The position numbers and the translations under genes are program-made. The notes under the pieces are model-generated. The model searched no databases. It saw only the letters and a list, made by a program, of their open reading frames with translations, and was not told where the DNA came from. Of a stretch of 42,304 nucleotides of DNA, positions 16,334-24,438 are shown piece after piece. Location: positions 1 to 42,304 of IMG/VR virus record IMGVR_UViG_3300033150_001419. The stretch is one strand, 5' to 3'. Position 1 is the stretch's first letter. Each line of letters begins with the position of its first letter. Origin of the DNA: a virus.

Positions 16334-17934
16334 TACCAATCCTCCCCAACTACTTCGTATTCGATCCGCAGAATTTTCACGGACCAAGCCGCAGAGCCCA
16401 GGAATTTGAAGCTGAAATGAGACCCCTGCACTGCGAGGTTGACGCTGGTTATGAAGTAGTTCTTGCTTGGATCATCGGCATCCAAGGATATGGACGCAGA
16501 CATGTTACCGTCCTCATCAAGCACCACCGGGTTTGTATCGTCGAGGTCCTTGTAAACCGCAAGGGTTACGCTGCCTGCCCCTGCGTTTTCCACCTCCAGG
16601 ATCAGGCGATGCACAACCTTGATTGTTTCTTCTTTGTCGTCCAGCGTATCCCACGGTGTCCGGTAGTATCCCGTAAGGGTTTCGCCGTCGTCATCGGCCC
16701 CGTCCAGCCACTTTCGCACATAGCCGTCAGAACACCCGAAAAGAACCTCGGGATTATTGGCCAGGAACTTTCGGGAATCATACCCGTCGGGGTCGTCCCA
16801 CTCATCGAATGTGTCATATGGCAGAGTGTCGTATGTGTACTCCTCGTTGAGCAGTGCAGTTCCCAGGGCCGTGATTGCAACCGGCTCATCTTCCTTGATC
16901 CACCATGAGCCGTCCAGAGCGTCGTAAATGATGAGGGTGTCGTTTGATTCGTTGGAGCCGGAAGGCACGGCCCAGATGATTTTCCGGTCGTTGCGGATAG
17001 CCACCCCGCAGGCGTTCACCTTGTATGTGGGGTTGATATTGCGTAAGGTCTTGTCTATGCCCCTGCTGAGAGGCTTGTAGTCCATGCCGTCGAACATGTA
17101 GATGTTCAGATCCCAGCCCAGAAAGTAATGCGCCTCGTGCTCCCACCCATATTGCACCACCACCTGATCATTGAGAGGACCTACGCCGTTCACGTAGTTT
17201 TCATTGACATCAAAAATATCGTCCCCTCCGATGTAATCCACCAGGGTGATGGACTCTTCCTTGTAGACCACCAAGCGGTCCCTGAGCAGCCTGCACGAGA
17301 CGATGAAGTCGCTTGTCTTTCTAAGGTCTAAGTAATTGTCGGCAGGGTATGACTCGCCATTCCCTACGGCAGACCATCGGACCCTGCGGGGGTTGGCGGT
17401 GCCTGATTCCTCCAGGTTACCGAAAATAGCATAGTTCTCGAACGAACATCCGCACAGGGCCTTAAAGGTGGTGGTGTCCTGAGTGAGGGCGGCTAGATCA
17501 CCCGAGCCCGTCCACTTCATCACCGCATCGTTGTAGTTGGTGATGATCAAGATTTCGTTCCCGGTAGAATCAAAGAACGGAAACACAACGTAACCATCAT
17601 TTACGCCATTCGTGAAATCTCCGGGGTCCGCAGGTTGAATCTCGTCCCATTCGCCCGTGCCGGTATTGTACTTGTGCGCCTTGTCTCGCGAGAAGGCCAG
17701 AAGATAGGTTGATCCTGTCTCAGTGTCCCATGTATAGATCTTCTGCACGGCCACATCATCGCCCGTGCCGTCAAGAGCATCCGAAGAGAACTTGGTCTTG
17801 CCTGGTATCCGCCTGATCCTGCCGTCCACGGGCCACATCCCTGAAAGTTCGGGGCTGTAATGCCGTTGCACAAGCTGTGACGGCAAGTCGTTTCGCAGCC
17901 CTCCGAGGGGAGGTATGGGATAGGTTCGTTTCAT
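16333..17934 (-). CDS. Tail stabilisation / beta-propeller tail protein
   Basis: 533 residues from ATG 17934. The N-terminus (YPIPPLGGLRNDLPSQLV) and the repeated blade-like strands (IYTWDTETGSTYLLAFS, GYVVFPFFDS, RDRLVVYKEESITLVDYIGG, WEHEAHYFLGWDLNIYMFDG) match phage tail proteins that fold as a beta-propeller below the portal, comparable in role to P22 gp10. The C-terminal part (LILEVENAGAGSVTLAVYKDLDD) is a beta-sandwich. Its position next to the fibre and adaptor genes supports a short-tail machine. Confidence 0.7.
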   Translation of the reverse strand: MKRTYPIPPLGGLRNDLPSQLVQRHYSPELSGMWPVDGRIRRIPGKTKFSSDALDGTGDDVAVQKIYTWDTETGSTYLLAFSRDKAHKYNTGTGEWDEIQPADPGDFTNGVNDGYVVFPFFDSTGNEILIITNYNDAVMKWTGSGDLAALTQDTTTFKALCGCSFENYAIFGNLEESGTANPRRVRWSAVGNGESYPADNYLDLRKTSDFIVSCRLLRDRLVVYKEESITLVDYIGGDDIFDVNENYVNGVGPLNDQVVVQYGWEHEAHYFLGWDLNIYMFDGMDYKPLSRGIDKTLRNINPTYKVNACGVAIRNDRKIIWAVPSGSNESNDTLIIYDALDGSWWIKEDEPVAITALGTALLNEEYTYDTLPYDTFDEWDDPDGYDSRKFLANNPEVLFGCSDGYVRKWLDGADDDGETLTGYYRTPWDTLDDKEETIKVVHRLILEVENAGAGSVTLAVYKDLDDTNPVVLDEDGNMSASISLDADDPSKNYFITSVNLAVQGSHFSFKFLGSAAWSVKILRIEYEVVGEDW

Positions 17935-17936
17935 CG

Positions 17937-18947
17937 TTAACTATTGGCCCAAACGATGTTGACTCCGCGGACATACCAAGTATTGGCGCTACTATCAACT
18001 TTGACCTGAACGTAAATATTCTGCCAAGTGCCCGGTGTCCACCCCAACCCGGAGATATCCCAGGATGTTGACAGATCCACCCATCCGTAATCGGTACTGT
18101 TGCGGGTCACCTGCCCGGACACGTTCGACCCGTCAGACAGTCTGCAATAAGCCGTGTCGCCACCGGTGGCTTTGAGCTCCGCGGAAAAGGTCAGGTGAGT
18201 AAAGGATCCTGGATAATAGATCTTGATTTTCTTGACGTTGGTCAGGTCATATCCGGTGTTCGATCCTGATGTCTCGGTACGGTCCGTCCAGGCGGACACG
18301 ATCCCATCTGCAATCTTCGCTCCCGTGACGGCCCCGGAGCCTATCTTCTCGCTCGTGACAGCCCCCGATCCAATCTTGTCTTCCGTGACCGCACTCGTAG
18401 CGAGCTTGGCCTCTGTTACTGCGAACCCATTAAGCTTGGTTGTGGTGACAGAGGAGGTTGCGAGCTTGGCGGCTGCGACTGAAAACGCGGCCAGTTTATC
18501 GCTGGTCACTGCGCTCGTTGCGAGCTTGGCGGCCGTTACCGCAAAACCTCCCATTTTATCCGTGGTAACGGCACCGGTATCGAGCTTTGCTTCCGTTACT
18601 GCAAAGGGTTCCAAGTATATCTTGCCGTCCGTGCCGGTGATCTGCACAGGCGTGCCGTCGTCTTCCGGCACCACGAACAGCGCAGGAGACCCGCCCACAT
18701 CCTTGGCATAGATCGCCATCTCATCAGTGTTTGTGGAAGGCGTGGCGGTCTGCTCGACGAGCGTGACCTTCTTATGGAAACCTATCTGGGAACCCGAGGA
18801 GCCGAACGGAGTGGTTTCCGAACTCTGAAAAAAATGATCCGCCGCAAGACGCTCCCTCACAGCAGTCTTGAGCGACCGGATAAAGTCATCTGTCTGCTTG
18901 GGATTGTCGCTTCCCGTGGGGCTTGCTTCATTCCATGTTTCCGCCAT
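17937..18947 (-). CDS. Tail fibre with ten decapeptide repeats
   Basis: 336 residues from ATG 18947. The N-terminal region (TWNEASPTGSDNPKQTDDFIRSLKTAVRERL, two segments) is typical of phage fibres that attach to the tail. Residues 115-214 are exactly ten decapeptides of the type x-[AS]-V-[TA]-x-x-K-[LIM]-x-x, the collagen-like or beta-spiral stalk known from tail fibres. The C-terminal 120 residues form a beta-rich head (KIKIYYPGSFTHLTFSAEL...WQNIYVQVKVD) likely to touch the receptor. Confidence 0.8.
   Translation of the reverse strand: MAETWNEASPTGSDNPKQTDDFIRSLKTAVRERLAADHFFQSSETTPFGSSGSQIGFHKKVTLVEQTATPSTNTDEMAIYAKDVGGSPALFVVPEDDGTPVQITGTDGKIYLEPFAVTEAKLDTGAVTTDKMGGFAVTAAKLATSAVTSDKLAAFSVAAAKLATSSVTTTKLNGFAVTEAKLATSAVTEDKIGSGAVTSEKIGSGAVTGAKIADGIVSAWTDRTETSGSNTGYDLTNVKKIKIYYPGSFTHLTFSAELKATGGDTAYCRLSDGSNVSGQVTRNSTDYGWVDLSTSWDISGLGWTPGTWQNIYVQVKVDSSANTWYVRGVNIVWANS
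18306..18605 (-). repeat. Ten tandem 30-bp units coding AVTxxKL repeats
   Basis: In-frame, contiguous, ten units of 30 bases with the protein pattern AVT-x-x-KLA-x-x. Codon choice differs between units although short blocks such as the bases coding SAVT are shared. This is the stalk of the fibre; recombination between units could change stalk length. Confidence 0.95.
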
Positions 18948-18962
18948 TTTCTCGTCCCCCTG

Positions 18963-19595
18963 CTACCCTTGTAGCTCCATTTGCAGGTCCTGATTCGCCA
19001 TGGCGATGCCTTCGTCATCATTGATCAGCTCAAGCAGTTTGCCTTCCGCGAGATCTCTGAACACTATGGCGTCATCGTATTTCTTGACCCGCAAGAAACC
19101 GGCCTCTATGGCCCGGTACTCCATGAATTTGTGAATTGAGTCTAAAAAGTCCTGTTCGTCCGAATCAGAGGGAGCGTCATCCGAAGTGATCTCGGAAAAC
19201 CATCGGTAATATTCCAGCGTGAAGGTGTAATCCTGGTCCGCCTTGCCGTACAAGACGCCCTGCCCATTCCAGATCCGATAAAGCAAAGGTCTTCCTTCGT
19301 CGTCCGTGTTGTAGGCTTCAATCCCATCCTTGAGGGCTTTTTTTGCCCTGCGGTAGCCCGTGCCGTCGGAATCGGACATGTACGGGTTCAGCTCTTGCTT
19401 GAAGTCCGAAGGCAGGGTAAAGGTGGTGTCTCCCTCCGATACCGTCACGCTCGTGGAAGTCTCGGCGAACCGCCAGTTGTGCCGGCGTTGCGCTTCTATA
19501 TGCGCCTCACGTATGGCCTCGTTCACGGTCTCAGTAAGTGCCGACCCCACAAAGCGCTGCACTCTTGTCCGGATGGTCGCTCTCGTCTCGCTCAC
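18963..19595 (-). CDS. Head-tail adaptor protein
   Basis: 210 residues. The start is GTG 19595, supported by gaggagg nine bases upstream and by the family-like beginning TRATIRTRVQRFVGSALTETVNEAIREAHIEAQRRHNW. Phage adaptor proteins of podovirus-like phages share this start, a Leu-Pro-Asp/Ser-Asp-Phe turn (TLPSDF) and a YR-[IL]-x-[ND] strand. It joins portal and tail. The first 65 bases overlap the end of the glycosyltransferase gene, so translation is probably coupled. Confidence 0.75.
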   Translation of the reverse strand: MSETRATIRTRVQRFVGSALTETVNEAIREAHIEAQRRHNWRFAETSTSVTVSEGDTTFTLPSDFKQELNPYMSDSDGTGYRRAKKALKDGIEAYNTDDEGRPLLYRIWNGQGVLYGKADQDYTFTLEYYRWFSEITSDDAPSDSDEQDFLDSIHKFMEYRAIEAGFLRVKKYDDAIVFRDLAEGKLLELINDDEGIAMANQDLQMELQG

Positions 19596-20901
19596 TTTCC
19601 TTTGCCTCCTCGCGGGCCAGGAACACTTCGTGGTCCTGCCAATCGTACACGTAATCCCCTATGTGACCGATCTCGATTGAGAAGTCACAGTAGACAGGGA
19701 ACCCGGCCGCATCGGCCCGCACGAAGAAGTTGATGTCTTCGCTCACGTAGGTGTGATCCCGGATGATCGCATCGGGATGCACATTGATGTCTTCGGGGGG
19801 GCGGATATACTGCTGATAGAACCACGGAAAATCCACCTTCCTGAAGACGTCGAGGGAGGTCCAACACATCCCGGTCCCACCAGTCTGAACCCTGCGCAGC
19901 TCTCCCTTGGAGGGGGGAACATGAAGCGTCATCAGCCTGCCTTTGTCCAGCATGCCCACCACCGGCCCGTATGGCGGGGCCTTCTTGTAGGCGTTGCACA
20001 ACACGATGTCCTTGCCGTGCGACAAGAGCTTGACCAGCGTATCCTCCGGAAACGCCATGTCCGCGTCGATCCATAGAATACCCCGGGCCTCGGGATGCCG
20101 CTTCAGGACATCGTCCACGATAAGATTGCGGGCATGCTCGACAACGGCGTTGCGCTTGACGATCTTGACAACGTTCAACCCCGCCCTGGCCGAATAGACG
20201 AGCAGCCTGAAAAGGTCGTTCCAGAACCGTTCTTTGCCGTCGCCATAGCAGGGGATTCCCACTACCACGGTGCTTGGGCTCGCATACTCCCGTGCGGAGA
20301 ATCCTGCGGCCTTTCGTTTGTTGTAAAGGGCTATGTCTTTTTCTCTCACCTGCTTGGAGTAAACCCTGTCGTAATCGGCATCCATCGCCACGGCCTTGTC
20401 GATGATGGGGTTGACATGCTTTATCACGGCATCCTCGGCCCAGGCATACCTCCCCATGGCCTTGCATCGCTCGGTCAGTTCCAGATCACACATGGTGTGG
20501 ATGTAGCCCGTATGGAAAAACTCCCCACCCAGCAGGGGCAGCAGGCGTTTATGGGCCAGCCAGTGCGTGGCCATGAGCCAACCGTCATGGACCAGATCAT
20601 TGAATCCTACGAGGCCCCACCCTTGGGGAAATCGGGACATGCGTTCCAGGGCGATCTTCAGGAAGTTTTTCTGCGGAATGGTATCGTCGCCTACGAAGCA
20701 GATCATTTGCCCGGCTGCGCGACTCACGAGCCGCTTGAGCATTTTCGGGCACCCGATACGATCCTTGTCCTCTTCGCAGAGAAATTCATATTGCTCGTCC
20801 GGGATTCCGGCGTTGATCTTGCACGCCGTGAGTGCCCGCTTGACGCCTTTTTTCCGGATCCAGGGGATAACGATACTTACGATAGGGGTTTGATTTTCCA
20901 C
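19531..20901 (-). CDS. Two-domain glycosyltransferase (GT-A type)
   Basis: 456 residues. Domain 1 (about 1-180): VSIVIPWIRKKG, then a FVGDDTIP metal-binding loop. Domain 2 (about 205-430): TVVVGIPCYGDG, AVVEHARNLIVDD, WIDADMAFP (the DxD motif) and a GG-x-GMCW acceptor-side loop. Both resemble family-2 glycosyltransferases that move a sugar from a nucleotide donor. It is set between capsid and adaptor genes and overlaps both neighbours (25 and 65 bases), so it is made with the virion. It may decorate the capsid, tail or cell surface; the donor sugar cannot be read. Confidence 0.8.
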   Translation of the reverse strand: MENQTPIVSIVIPWIRKKGVKRALTACKINAGIPDEQYEFLCEEDKDRIGCPKMLKRLVSRAAGQMICFVGDDTIPQKNFLKIALERMSRFPQGWGLVGFNDLVHDGWLMATHWLAHKRLLPLLGGEFFHTGYIHTMCDLELTERCKAMGRYAWAEDAVIKHVNPIIDKAVAMDADYDRVYSKQVREKDIALYNKRKAAGFSAREYASPSTVVVGIPCYGDGKERFWNDLFRLLVYSARAGLNVVKIVKRNAVVEHARNLIVDDVLKRHPEARGILWIDADMAFPEDTLVKLLSHGKDIVLCNAYKKAPPYGPVVGMLDKGRLMTLHVPPSKGELRRVQTGGTGMCWTSLDVFRKVDFPWFYQQYIRPPEDINVHPDAIIRDHTYVSEDINFFVRADAAGFPVYCDFSIEIGHIGDYVYDWQDHEVFLAREEAKESERDESDHPDKSAALCGVGTY

Positions 20902-21389
20902 CAGTCCTCCAACAGCCTCATGAGTCTTTCATGATACGTGACGGCCAGGTTATACCCGCGCTCCGGGGGCCAGTTTTCCCGGACGGCGAGAGACCGGGCC
21001 ACCTCCAGGGGGTCCCGGAAAGAAGCCACAAGGTGCGGGTTTTTCAAGTGGGGAAGGTAGGCTCGTGCCGTAAGGGTGTTTCGCGGATCTTTCCATCCCC
21101 ACAACGGCTCGCGTTCTTTGGCCCTGACAAGCCGCACAATGTCTTTTTCGTGCCTCTTCCCGGCCTCCAGGATCGCTTGTTCGGGTGGAGGGTTGTCCCA
21201 TGACCCTCCCGCATTGGCCAGAAGCCAATCGTTCATGGCGATGAAATCCACATCTTCCCAGTGGCCATATGGATTTGACGGCATGGCGCCCAGCAGGGCG
21301 TCCCCCACATGCACGCCCGCGAGGGACAATCCTTTCGCCACCAAGGACGTGGCCGATCTATGCATGCCGATCATCAGGAATGTTTTCAT
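20877..21389 (-). CDS. Sulfotransferase-family protein
   Basis: 170 residues. The N-terminal LMIGMHRSATSLVAKGL is the phosphate-binding loop of sulfotransferases that use PAPS, and WGWKDPRNTLTARAYLP plus LVASFRDPLEVARSL is the matching 3'-phosphate site (K-x-P...R-DP). Family members move sulfate to sugars or peptides. The protein is short but holds both binding motifs. It overlaps the glycosyltransferase by 25 bases and the preceding gene by 4, so sugar transfer followed by sulfation is a likely two-step modification. Confidence 0.8.
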   Translation of the reverse strand: MKTFLMIGMHRSATSLVAKGLSLAGVHVGDALLGAMPSNPYGHWEDVDFIAMNDWLLANAGGSWDNPPPEQAILEAGKRHEKDIVRLVRAKEREPLWGWKDPRNTLTARAYLPHLKNPHLVASFRDPLEVARSLAVRENWPPERGYNLAVTYHERLMRLLEDWWKIKPLS

Positions 21390-21646
21390 CTGCCAAACAA
21401 TTTTGCGGTAATCGTTGCCTCTTCGAGGATCTCCACCTCGTTGTCGACCGGCTCGGGCTCGGGCTCTTTCTCGGGTCTGATACTGATATACCGGCCCCAG
21501 CCATGGCTTTTCTTGATGGCATTGATGGCCTTGCGATCATCCGTCACGAACTCTCCGTTCTGAAACTCGATCATGTAGTTTAGTTTCGCCGAGATGATCT
21601 TGAGGTTTGGCCTCGTAGGGCAAATAAACACCGTTCTTTTCGCCAT
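21386..21646 (-). CDS. Hypothetical protein next to capsid gene
   Basis: 86 residues from ATG 21646, with ggagaaa upstream; its TGA overlaps the sulfotransferase ATG. An N-terminal strand-rich half (RTVFICPTRPNLKIISAKLNYMIEFQNGEFVTDD) and an acidic Pro-Glu tail (EKEPEPEPVDNEVEILEE). In this place phages often carry a small capsid-linked protein (the FxNG-x-[FY]-x-T-x-[DN] block resembles those that follow capsid genes). Exact role not known. Confidence 0.6.
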   Translation of the reverse strand: MAKRTVFICPTRPNLKIISAKLNYMIEFQNGEFVTDDRKAINAIKKSHGWGRYISIRPEKEPEPEPVDNEVEILEEATITAKLFGR

Positions 21647-21654
21647 TTTCTCTC

Positions 21655-21692
21655 CTGAGAGGGGGCCCGCCCCCCAGGGGATCAGGGGGCGG
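21655..21692 (-). terminator. GC-rich inverted repeat after the capsid gene
   Basis: Bases 21661-21675 (ggggcccgcccccca-type) and 21681-21692 (tcagggggcggggg) can pair as CCCGCCCCC with GGGGGCGGG, giving a 9-bp stem around a short loop. It lies between the capsid stop (21703) and the next ATG (21646). There is no clear T-tract, so it may weaken read-through or protect the capsid mRNA 3' end rather than act as a full terminator. Confidence 0.55.
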
Positions 21693-21702
21693 GGGTTATG
21701 GC

Positions 21703-22896
21703 CTACGATGCACTGTAGGCGTTGACGTTGGTGAGGAGGCCATGCACCTTTTCGTGCTGGATTTCGAGCCCCGCCTCCGTCAGGTACTCATCCGTGGTTT
21801 TGTCCTCGCCGGCGGTCTGCCGGTTTTTCAGGAGCTTGGTGTCACGGTTGACGCCGTTGCCCTTGAGAGGACGATAGATGATATGTTTCGGCTCGATGAA
21901 CAGGCCGATCTTCGTGTGAGGCACCAGCTCATTGAAAAGCGGGTGATTCTTGAAGTAGACCGTTCCGAACGGGGTAATCCACTTGACCACCTTGATGCCC
22001 GCAACGGATGTGTCCGCCTGCAGGTTCACCGTGTAGATGTTCCTCGCGATCTGGTTGATCACCATGAGGAACTTGTTTCCGCAGAAGCACAGCTTCTCGT
22101 CGGAGCCGTAGGCGAACAGCCCTCGCAGGAAATCTTCCCATGCGGCTGCGGTGAGATTCCCACCCGACACTTCGGTGACGTTCGTGGTCAGGAAGCTGAT
22201 GATCCCGCCGGTGGCGCGTTTGGGCTCGGAGCCCGTGAGATCTTCCTTGCGCTCGCCGAAGATGAACGCACGTTCCATGTCCACGGTGTGCTGGTCCAGG
22301 GCCTCCAACTTCATTTGCTGGTACGCGGCCCCGGTGCGCTGCCTGGTGGCGCGGGCGGTGTTGGTGAGGTTCAGCGGATGCCTGAAGATGGCGGTGTAGT
22401 TGTACCGCTTGGTGGGATCGGTGTAGAGGGAGCTTCTGACCCCCGCACCTTCGGCGATGGCCGTTCCGCACACGAACAGGTAGTCATTGTCGGAAATGCC
22501 GGTCGCCGCCGTGGTTCCGTAGCCACGCGCTACGGTTATGGCCGTTGCAGACGACTGATTAGCCGTCACCCTCATGACCTCACCGGTGCTGTCGTTCTTC
22601 AGGAGATCGTCCGCCCTGAAGACCGTTGCGCCGGGGCCGTCGATGGTGAGGCTCGTAGCCGTGCTGTCATACCCCGTTGAATAGTTCACCTGGCAGTGCC
22701 TGATGGGCAGGCCCTTTTCGAACCAGTTGAACTCGGGGTCGTTGGTGGGTTCCCGCCTCATGGCCGCGATCAGGGCGTTGAGCGGGGCCTTCTGGTTGCT
22801 TCTGGGGTAGAGACGAAGAATCGTCTCGCGCCAATTTTTCGGTCTTTCGTCTGATGTCAGGTTCGCGGTGTCGCGCAATCCAAGGATCGTTGCCAT
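21703..22896 (-). CDS. Major capsid protein, DUF5309/SU10-like
   Basis: 397 residues from ATG 22896. Key blocks: FNWFEKGLPIRHCQVN, YNYTAIFRHPLNLTNTARATRQRTG, ERAFIFGERKEDL..., KRATGGIISFL, and the C-terminal LIEPKHI-type strand ending IQHEKVHGLLTNVNAY. This is the DUF5309/SU10-type capsid family with an HK97-like fold. It lies directly after the scaffold gene. Hundreds of copies would be needed per particle, in keeping with its strong ribosome site (aaggagtacg). The sequence directly after its stop (21660-21700) is G/C-rich and forms a hairpin (see separate entry). Confidence 0.88.
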   Translation of the reverse strand: MATILGLRDTANLTSDERPKNWRETILRLYPRSNQKAPLNALIAAMRREPTNDPEFNWFEKGLPIRHCQVNYSTGYDSTATSLTIDGPGATVFRADDLLKNDSTGEVMRVTANQSSATAITVARGYGTTAATGISDNDYLFVCGTAIAEGAGVRSSLYTDPTKRYNYTAIFRHPLNLTNTARATRQRTGAAYQQMKLEALDQHTVDMERAFIFGERKEDLTGSEPKRATGGIISFLTTNVTEVSGGNLTAAAWEDFLRGLFAYGSDEKLCFCGNKFLMVINQIARNIYTVNLQADTSVAGIKVVKWITPFGTVYFKNHPLFNELVPHTKIGLFIEPKHIIYRPLKGNGVNRDTKLLKNRQTAGEDKTTDEYLTEAGLEIQHEKVHGLLTNVNAYSAS

Positions 22897-22926
22897 TGTT
22901 TACGTACTCCTTTCGGCGGCACCTAC

Positions 22927-24030
22927 CTAGGCGGACAACAAATCCATCATCTCCTTTTGCTGTTCGTCAACCTGCACGCCTCGGTCGCCGCCCGTCCTGA
23001 CATCCTCGGTTTCGGCAAAGGTTGCTTGTTCCTGCTTTTCGCGTTCCTTCTGTTCCAGGAGGGCCTGATCCACCAGGTGTCGCTTGTAATACTCCGGGTT
23101 GTACTGACTGAGGGCCGTCTCCAATAGCTCCACGGAGACATCATCCACAGGGGTGCGGGCAAAGTGGCTCATTGCAATCCACTGCTGAAACGCCTGCATT
23201 CCCTCCGGAGTGCCCAAGAGCTTGGGGTGCCTGTCGGCCAGGGATTTATAAACTCCCTCGACACGCTCCTTGCGTTGACGATAAAGCGCCTGTTCCCGCT
23301 CCGACGTTATGGACTGCGTTGTGTCTGAAACGGTCCTCAGTTGATCCTGCAACTGCTTGACGGTCTGATGCTGCCTCATGATGAGGTCATACATGGCCGG
23401 GTCGGCCTCTTTGAAGTACGCCTCCTCTTCGGCGTCCTTGAAAGGACCGTCATACTGCTGCGGTTGCGTTCCTGCGGCGGCCTGATCCTGCGGTCCAGCG
23501 TGGCCTTGCTCACGTTCCGCTGCGGTCTGCACGCCCAGGGAGAAAAACTCCATAATCTGCTGCGGTGTGAGTTGATACTCCTGTGACACATCAAGCAGGG
23601 GCTTTATTCCCTGGTGCAGGCGCTGATAGTTGGCCACCTGTTGGTAGGCCGTAACCAGATCCTTGACAGGAACGTCCCTTTCCGTGCCGTCGGGCAATTT
23701 GACACGGTATTCCTCTTCCTGCTGGTCGGTCAGACCCTCCTGGTCTTGGGTCTGCGTTTCGCTCTCGTCTTTTTCTTTGCCTTCCTCCTCAGATGTCTTG
23801 TTGTCGTCCCGGCTTGAGGTTTCTTCCTCGTCCTTCGCTTCGGTCTCATCCGCCGGTTGGCCTTCCTGCTCCTTGTCGGACGCCTCGGTTTCGGACTCCG
23901 TGCCTTCTTCGTCGCCGAGCATGTCAAGCATTTCGTCCACCTGCTCGGGCTCATCCACGTAGGTTTCATCAGGCACGGTTGCTTCTTGGGTTTGCTTTTC
24001 AGTCCCCGTTTCTTCGGGCTTGTCTCCCAT
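22927..24030 (-). CDS. Capsid scaffolding protein
   Basis: 367 residues. The first 120 residues are extremely acidic and rich in Glu/Asp/Thr/Gln. They are followed by YRVKLPDGTERDVPVKDLVTAYQ, a short domain common in podovirus scaffolds, then helical regions (EREQALYRQRKERVEGVYKSLADRH) and a basic/Glu-Gln tail. It guides capsid assembly and leaves the finished head. It lies between portal-side genes and the capsid gene, as expected. Confidence 0.8.
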   Translation of the reverse strand: MGDKPEETGTEKQTQEATVPDETYVDEPEQVDEMLDMLGDEEGTESETEASDKEQEGQPADETEAKDEEETSSRDDNKTSEEEGKEKDESETQTQDQEGLTDQQEEEYRVKLPDGTERDVPVKDLVTAYQQVANYQRLHQGIKPLLDVSQEYQLTPQQIMEFFSLGVQTAAEREQGHAGPQDQAAAGTQPQQYDGPFKDAEEEAYFKEADPAMYDLIMRQHQTVKQLQDQLRTVSDTTQSITSEREQALYRQRKERVEGVYKSLADRHPKLLGTPEGMQAFQQWIAMSHFARTPVDDVSVELLETALSQYNPEYYKRHLVDQALLEQKEREKQEQATFAETEDVRTGGDRGVQVDEQQKEMMDLLSA

Positions 24031-24093
24031 GTCTCCTCCCCTTTGGCTACTACCCTTTACATGGGGCGTTTGGCCGCTAAGTGTTGATGTTTA

Positions 24094-24438
24094 CTAAAAA
24101 AACCTGCCATCTTTAGCAGCTTCCACCGCTTGCGTGTACTGTTCGATATCTTCTTTTTCTACGGCGATCTGCGCTTCGGCCTCCTTGATCACCTCTTCCG
24201 GATAATTCAGAAAGGCCTCCGTGAGCAGAATTGCCGCACGGGTGGCCTTGACATCGGCCAGGGAACATTCCATCAGGGTTTCCCGAAGCTGCCGGAGGTC
24301 AGCTTCCAATCGCGGCTTGAACAGCTTTTGCCAGAAAGGCGACTTCAGGGCTTCTTTTGCGTAGCCCCGATAATTTTCCCATCGCCTGACATTTGCGTTG
24401 AGGTCCTCCAACACCTCGTTTTCCGCGTCTTCCGTCAT
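24094..24438 (-). CDS. Helical hypothetical protein in the portal-scaffold interval
   Basis: 114 residues. An all-helical sequence (NEVLEDLNANVRRWENYRGYAKEALKSPFWQKLFKPRLEADLRQLRETL in consecutive helices) with a Lys/Glu C-terminus. Its ATG (24438) overlaps the portal stop by 4 bases. Likely a small assembly or structural partner of the portal or scaffold. No family recognised. Confidence 0.6.
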   Translation of the reverse strand: MTEDAENEVLEDLNANVRRWENYRGYAKEALKSPFWQKLFKPRLEADLRQLRETLMECSLADVKATRAAILLTEAFLNYPEEVIKEAEAQIAVEKEDIEQYTQAVEAAKDGRFF

